From the NCBI RefSeq assembly GCF_000485595.1, contig NW_014577407.1:67900-88508 (forward strand): a stretch of 20,609 nucleotides of DNA. The letters run 5' to 3'. Of the stretch, positions 17,929 through 20,609 are shown piece by piece; position 1 is the first letter of the stretch; each line of letters begins with the position of its first letter. Both the position numbers and the translations under genes were made by a program. Below the pieces are notes generated by a model. It was not told where the DNA came from and did not search any database. It saw only the letters and a list, made by a program, of their open reading frames with translations. This stretch comes from Priapulus caudatus. Its lineage: Eukaryota; Priapulida; Priapulimorpha; Priapulimorphida; Priapulidae.

Positions 17929-18187
17929 GTTGGTATCTAATTCCAATTCCAAAGTTTGGTATCCAATTAACATAATGTTGCTGTAGGCTTAGAATGCATT
18001 TTCAGTTTATTCCGGTCTGTGCGACACACAAAATTTTGATAGATTGTTCATTAGAAAATGCTCTTAAATGTGTTGGAAACTTAATATCTGTTTTGTTATA
18101 ATGCTAATGGTACCACTATTTGTACTGTTCACGTTTTTCATGTCGAGAGCTGCAAATCACGATTTTCTTTTATGTATTTAATTCAAG

Positions 18188-18403
18188 GGGTTGGTGTGTG
18201 AATTGTTGCCCTACGAGTTCATTGAGAAATTCTGTCTGTGGGGTGGGGAAGGTACTGGGTACAATACTCGGTGTTCAAAATTCAAGGGCAAGTCAATGAC
18301 AAATACTGCCTGCCTGCCAGTCCTAACTATGAAAAAATGTAACATTCTCAGTTGGCAGACAACCCCTGAAATTATGGTTGTTGAACTTGATGGTAACAGT
18401 TGA
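18188..18403 (+). CDS. Possible additional exon or chance open frame
   Basis: From the acceptor-like ATTTAATTCAAG the frame GLVCELLPYEFIEKFCLWGG runs without stop for 71 codons to a TGA at 18401-18403. The composition looks protein-like, with six Cys and an aromatic-rich start. However, in this frame it needs a phase-0 entry, whereas exon D ends in phase 1; entry in phase 1 hits a stop after four codons. It could still be coding if a small exon lies between. Most likely it is chance. Confidence 0.22.
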   Translation, partial: GLVCELLPYEFIEKFCLWGGEGTGYNTRCSKFKGKSMTNTACLPVLTMKKCNILSWQTTPEIMVVELDGNS

Positions 18404-18949
18404 TCCATTTTGGTGTAGTGACACAGCATTGCTGTTGGTAGTGCTTAGAGAATCGGTAAATTAGGTGTTAAATATACCACTATAAACTCAAATATACGGA
18501 TAAAACACGGACTAATCACGGAAATGTTGCAAAACACACGGAGAGCCACAGACTATTACGGAGCTAATTAAAGTCCGTAGCAAAATACCCAGACTCCTAC
18601 GTATTAGCTACAGACTTCTAACTGACTGTCAATTAATAATTATCTAATTTTGGAGAGTCTGCGTTTATTACATTATATACTAATAGTACGTGAATTTCCC
18701 AGCCAGCAGTGGGAGCTTTTAAAGCACACGCACGCACAAAGGCACGCACACGCTGATCTAATTTTATTAGTCGTGATTGCTATTTAGTATAATATATGGT
18801 TGATAATATATATATATAGGCAAGCCTAAGCGCGGAGCTCCCATTAAAATTTAAGATACGTACATTTGTACACGACAATAAGAGAGTGTTACTACGTAAG
18901 GTCAACTTGAAATGCCAGTGTAATTATAATACACAATTGATTTGGGTTT
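18404..18949. other. Non-coding, short CA/CG-rich repeats
   Basis: Mostly AT-rich sequence. A short GCACACGCACGCAC block (18725-18753) is bracketed by AGTGGGAGCTTTTAA (about 18707) and its partial complement GAGCTCCCATTAAAA (about 18835), which hints at a small inverted structure. No gene or transposon end with a target duplication could be supported. Confidence 0.4.
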
Positions 18950-19058
18950 TATATACACATATATATGCGCACGCGCGTACACACATGCACGCACGCACGC
19001 ACGCACAGACACATTGCACGCGCACACGCACATATATATATATATATATATATATATA
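18950..19058. repeat. (TA)n/(GCAC)n compound microsatellite
   Basis: TATATACACATATATATG is followed by CACG and CGCG units and then a pure (TA)n run of about 26 bp that abuts the CTAG end of the Helitron fragment at 19059. The Helitron therefore appears to have inserted into, or captured, a TA repeat. Confidence 0.88.
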
Positions 19059-19069
19059 CTAGCAAATAC

Positions 19070-19084
19070 CCGTGCTCTGCACGG
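19070..19084 (-). terminator. Helitron 3' hairpin
   Basis: The minus strand reads CCGTGCAGAGCACGG: a 6-bp stem with a 3-nt loop, followed by GTATTTGCTAG. In Helitrons this hairpin marks the end of rolling-circle strand transfer; it is not a transcription terminator in the usual sense. Confidence 0.85.
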
Positions 19085-19412
19085 AGTTGAATGTTTGGCC
19101 AAAGTCGACTATGGCATATTGTAAACCGGTAAATATTTGCGGCTGGTTTTTTTGCGGTTTTGGTAAAATTTCCTAAAAGATCTAAATTTTACCTTCTTTA
19201 AATTTGCGGACATGAAGACATCCCTTCAGTTTACTCGATGAAAACAGCAAAATTTAAACAGGGTTAGAGTAGTAGTAGATTGATATTAGAAGTTGGGTCG
19301 GTTATGGGGGTGGTGCTACCTTAGTCGTTTAAAAGATTTCCTTGTAGATGACTTTTTGCGTGAGAGTCCTGTTGTTGAAAAGGTCTTGTGATAAATGTTT
19401 GTCCACTTTGAT

Positions 19413-19925
19413 CTAGATGTTGGAGTAGCTGCTGGCACGTGAAAAGGCAACATATAGCTGGCCGTGGGAGAACACAGGGGCTGGGAGGTAGAGTCCGAGT
19501 TTGTCGAAAGTTTTGCCCTGGGACTTGTTTATAGTCATAGAGTAGGCAAGTCTGATTGAAAATTGAATCCGCTGTAGTGTGAAGGGAAGGTTTGCGTCGG
19601 ATGCGGCAAGTTTAACACGCGAGATGAGGACTCTTTGTGAGACATGGCTTCCAGTGAGGATTACGGCATCTAGAATATAGTCGTGGGGGTTCCTAATGTA
19701 TAGTCTGGTGCCCTTGCAGAGTCCTTTAGTGATATCTAGGTTGCGTAATAGCATGATTATTGCTCCTGGTTTTAAAATGAGGCGGTGTGGAGGCATGCCA
19801 GTAGGAGTGATGGAGTGAAGGAATTCCATGGGGTAGTTGTTGGCCTCGTTTTCATCATGCGAGATGGTTTTGTCTGCACTGGTGTAGGTTTTGGACAAAC
19901 CTGGTAGTTTCGTTATGACTTTAAA
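19413..19925 (-). pseudogene. Helitron PIF1-like helicase, C-terminal part
   Basis: Open for 161 codons from the first Met, with homology continuing about nine codons further upstream (KVITKLPGLSKTYTSADK). Conserved PIF1/Helitron blocks in order are TYTSAD, YPMEFLHSITPTGMPPHRL, LKPGAIIMLLRNLDITKGLC, GTRL, ILTGSH, RIQFSIRLAYSMTINKSQGK, VFSHGQLYVAFSRASS. The MTINKSQGKT block is helicase motif V and GQLYVAFSR is motif VI with its arginine finger. The ATP-binding Walker A and B motifs lie in the missing N-terminal part. The segment is intact, with a stop at 19413-19415, but cannot act alone. Its role in a complete Helitron would be unwinding DNA during rolling-circle transposition. Confidence 0.9.
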
Positions 19926-20125
19926 TATTATAATTATGTAAAATATTATGTACCGTACGTAGGCCTAAACAGTTTTGGTGCGCGTGCAGAACCTAATGTC
20001 GGACACAGAAGAAAGAAGTGCATCGATAAATTATAAGATGACGCAGGACACACTATTTCTTCAATGCAAAGTCAAGAGCTAATTATAATATAAGAACCAA
20101 TAAACGTGCATTCCTTGTTATCACT
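19926..20125. other. Non-coding spacer before the minisatellite
   Basis: About 200 bp of AT-rich sequence between the truncated end of the Helitron and the tandem array. I see no gene, splice signal pair or transposon end. Confidence 0.4.
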
Positions 20126-20609
20126 TCCACATATGTATATCAGTCTACAGTCACACGTACATGTACATCTCAGTTTAGTCACGTACGTACATCTCGGTCT
20201 ACAGTCTGAGTCACATACGCACATCTCAATCTACAGTCACATACGCACATCTCAATCTACAGTAACATACGTACATATCAATGTACAGTCACATACGCAC
20301 ATCTCAATGTACAGTCACATACGCACATCTCAAATCTACAGTCACATACACACATTTCAACCTACAGTCTCATACGCACATCTCAATGTACAGTCATATA
20401 TACGCACATCTCAAATCTACAGTCACATACACACATTTCAACCTACAGTCACATACGCACATCTCAACCTACAGTCACATACACACATTTCAACCTACAG
20501 TCACATACGCACATCTCAACCTACAGTCACATACACACATTTCAACCTACAGTTTCATACGCACATCTCAATCTACAGTCACATACGCACATTTCAACCT
20601 ACAGTCTCA
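20126..20609. repeat. Minisatellite, unit about 26 bp, running off the window
   Basis: About 18 copies of a 26-27 bp unit of the form CACATACGCACATCTCAACC plus TACAGT. Early copies (20126-20220) are diverged. Later ones alternate between a CGCACATCTC and a CACACATTTC version, giving a dimeric period of about 52 bp from 20340 onward. The array is still repeating at the last base. There are no spacers of unique sequence, so it is not a CRISPR array. Confidence 0.9.

Larger units (their letters stand above)
19059..19925 (-). mobile_element. 5'-truncated Helitron fragment with 3' terminus
   Basis: On the minus strand a helicase segment is followed by about 350 bp of non-coding DNA and ends in CTAG at 19062-19059, preceded 7 nt earlier by a short GC hairpin. 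CTRR with an upstream hairpin and a T after it is the Helitron 3' signature. The upstream Rep (HUH nuclease) domain and most of the helicase are missing: homology stops near 19925. It is therefore a dead fragment. Confidence 0.85.

Noticed and set aside
20126-20609. Regular short repeats suggesting a CRISPR array
   Set aside because: Units are head to tail with no unique spacers, and the context is animal DNA. It is a minisatellite.

Overview
The window looks like genomic DNA from an invertebrate animal that I cannot place to a phylum. The signs are intron-sized non-coding stretches with GT-AG splice signals, metazoan-type transposons (Ty3/Gypsy, hAT-like, PIF/Harbinger-like, Helitron), CA/CG/TA microsatellites, a long minisatellite and a CCCTAA-type repeat. 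Nothing suggests bacterial or viral genomic DNA. No RNA gene, CRISPR array or operon was found.

Host gene. Four short plus-strand open segments (1766-1909, 4535-4618, 14742-14832, 17815-17928) each sit between a plausible AG acceptor and GT donor, and their reading phases agree in order (0-0, 0-0, 0-1, 1-1). I read them as internal exons of one unrecognised host gene whose introns are packed with transposons. The first and last exons appear to lie outside the window, or the gene may end by read-through at 17975.

Transposons. The largest unit is a minus-strand Ty3/Gypsy LTR retrotransposon (5810-14368) with two 167-bp LTRs, a polypurine tract and decayed gag, protease, RT, RNase H and integrase. 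It carries stops, frameshifts and two lost integrase catalytic aspartates. It is broken by nested insertions: a 451-bp element before RT (9082-9532), a 762-bp hAT-like element exactly inside the gag zinc-knuckle array (10196-10957), and a composite of about 2.2 kb in gag (about 11047-13265) that itself contains a 935-bp TIR element with telomere-like repeats. Outside it are a 1.85-kb hAT-like element (2089-3939), a 511-bp element (5132-5642), a 317-bp element (15095-15411), a 426-bp PIF/Harbinger-like MITE (15797-16222), a 782-bp fold-back element (16467-17248) and a 5'-truncated Helitron with helicase coding and its 3' hairpin/CTAG end (19059-19925). The window ends in a 26-bp minisatellite.

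How it fits together. The window is best read as an old, repeatedly invaded gene locus. Target-site duplications let the nesting be ordered: the Gypsy element came first and its internal insertions later. No element here appears able to move by itself. The most noteworthy points are the unrecognised host gene, three TIR elements that share CAGG ends and 6-bp target duplications, and the precise reconstructable insertion in the zinc-knuckle region. I did not find a convincing new multi-gene system.
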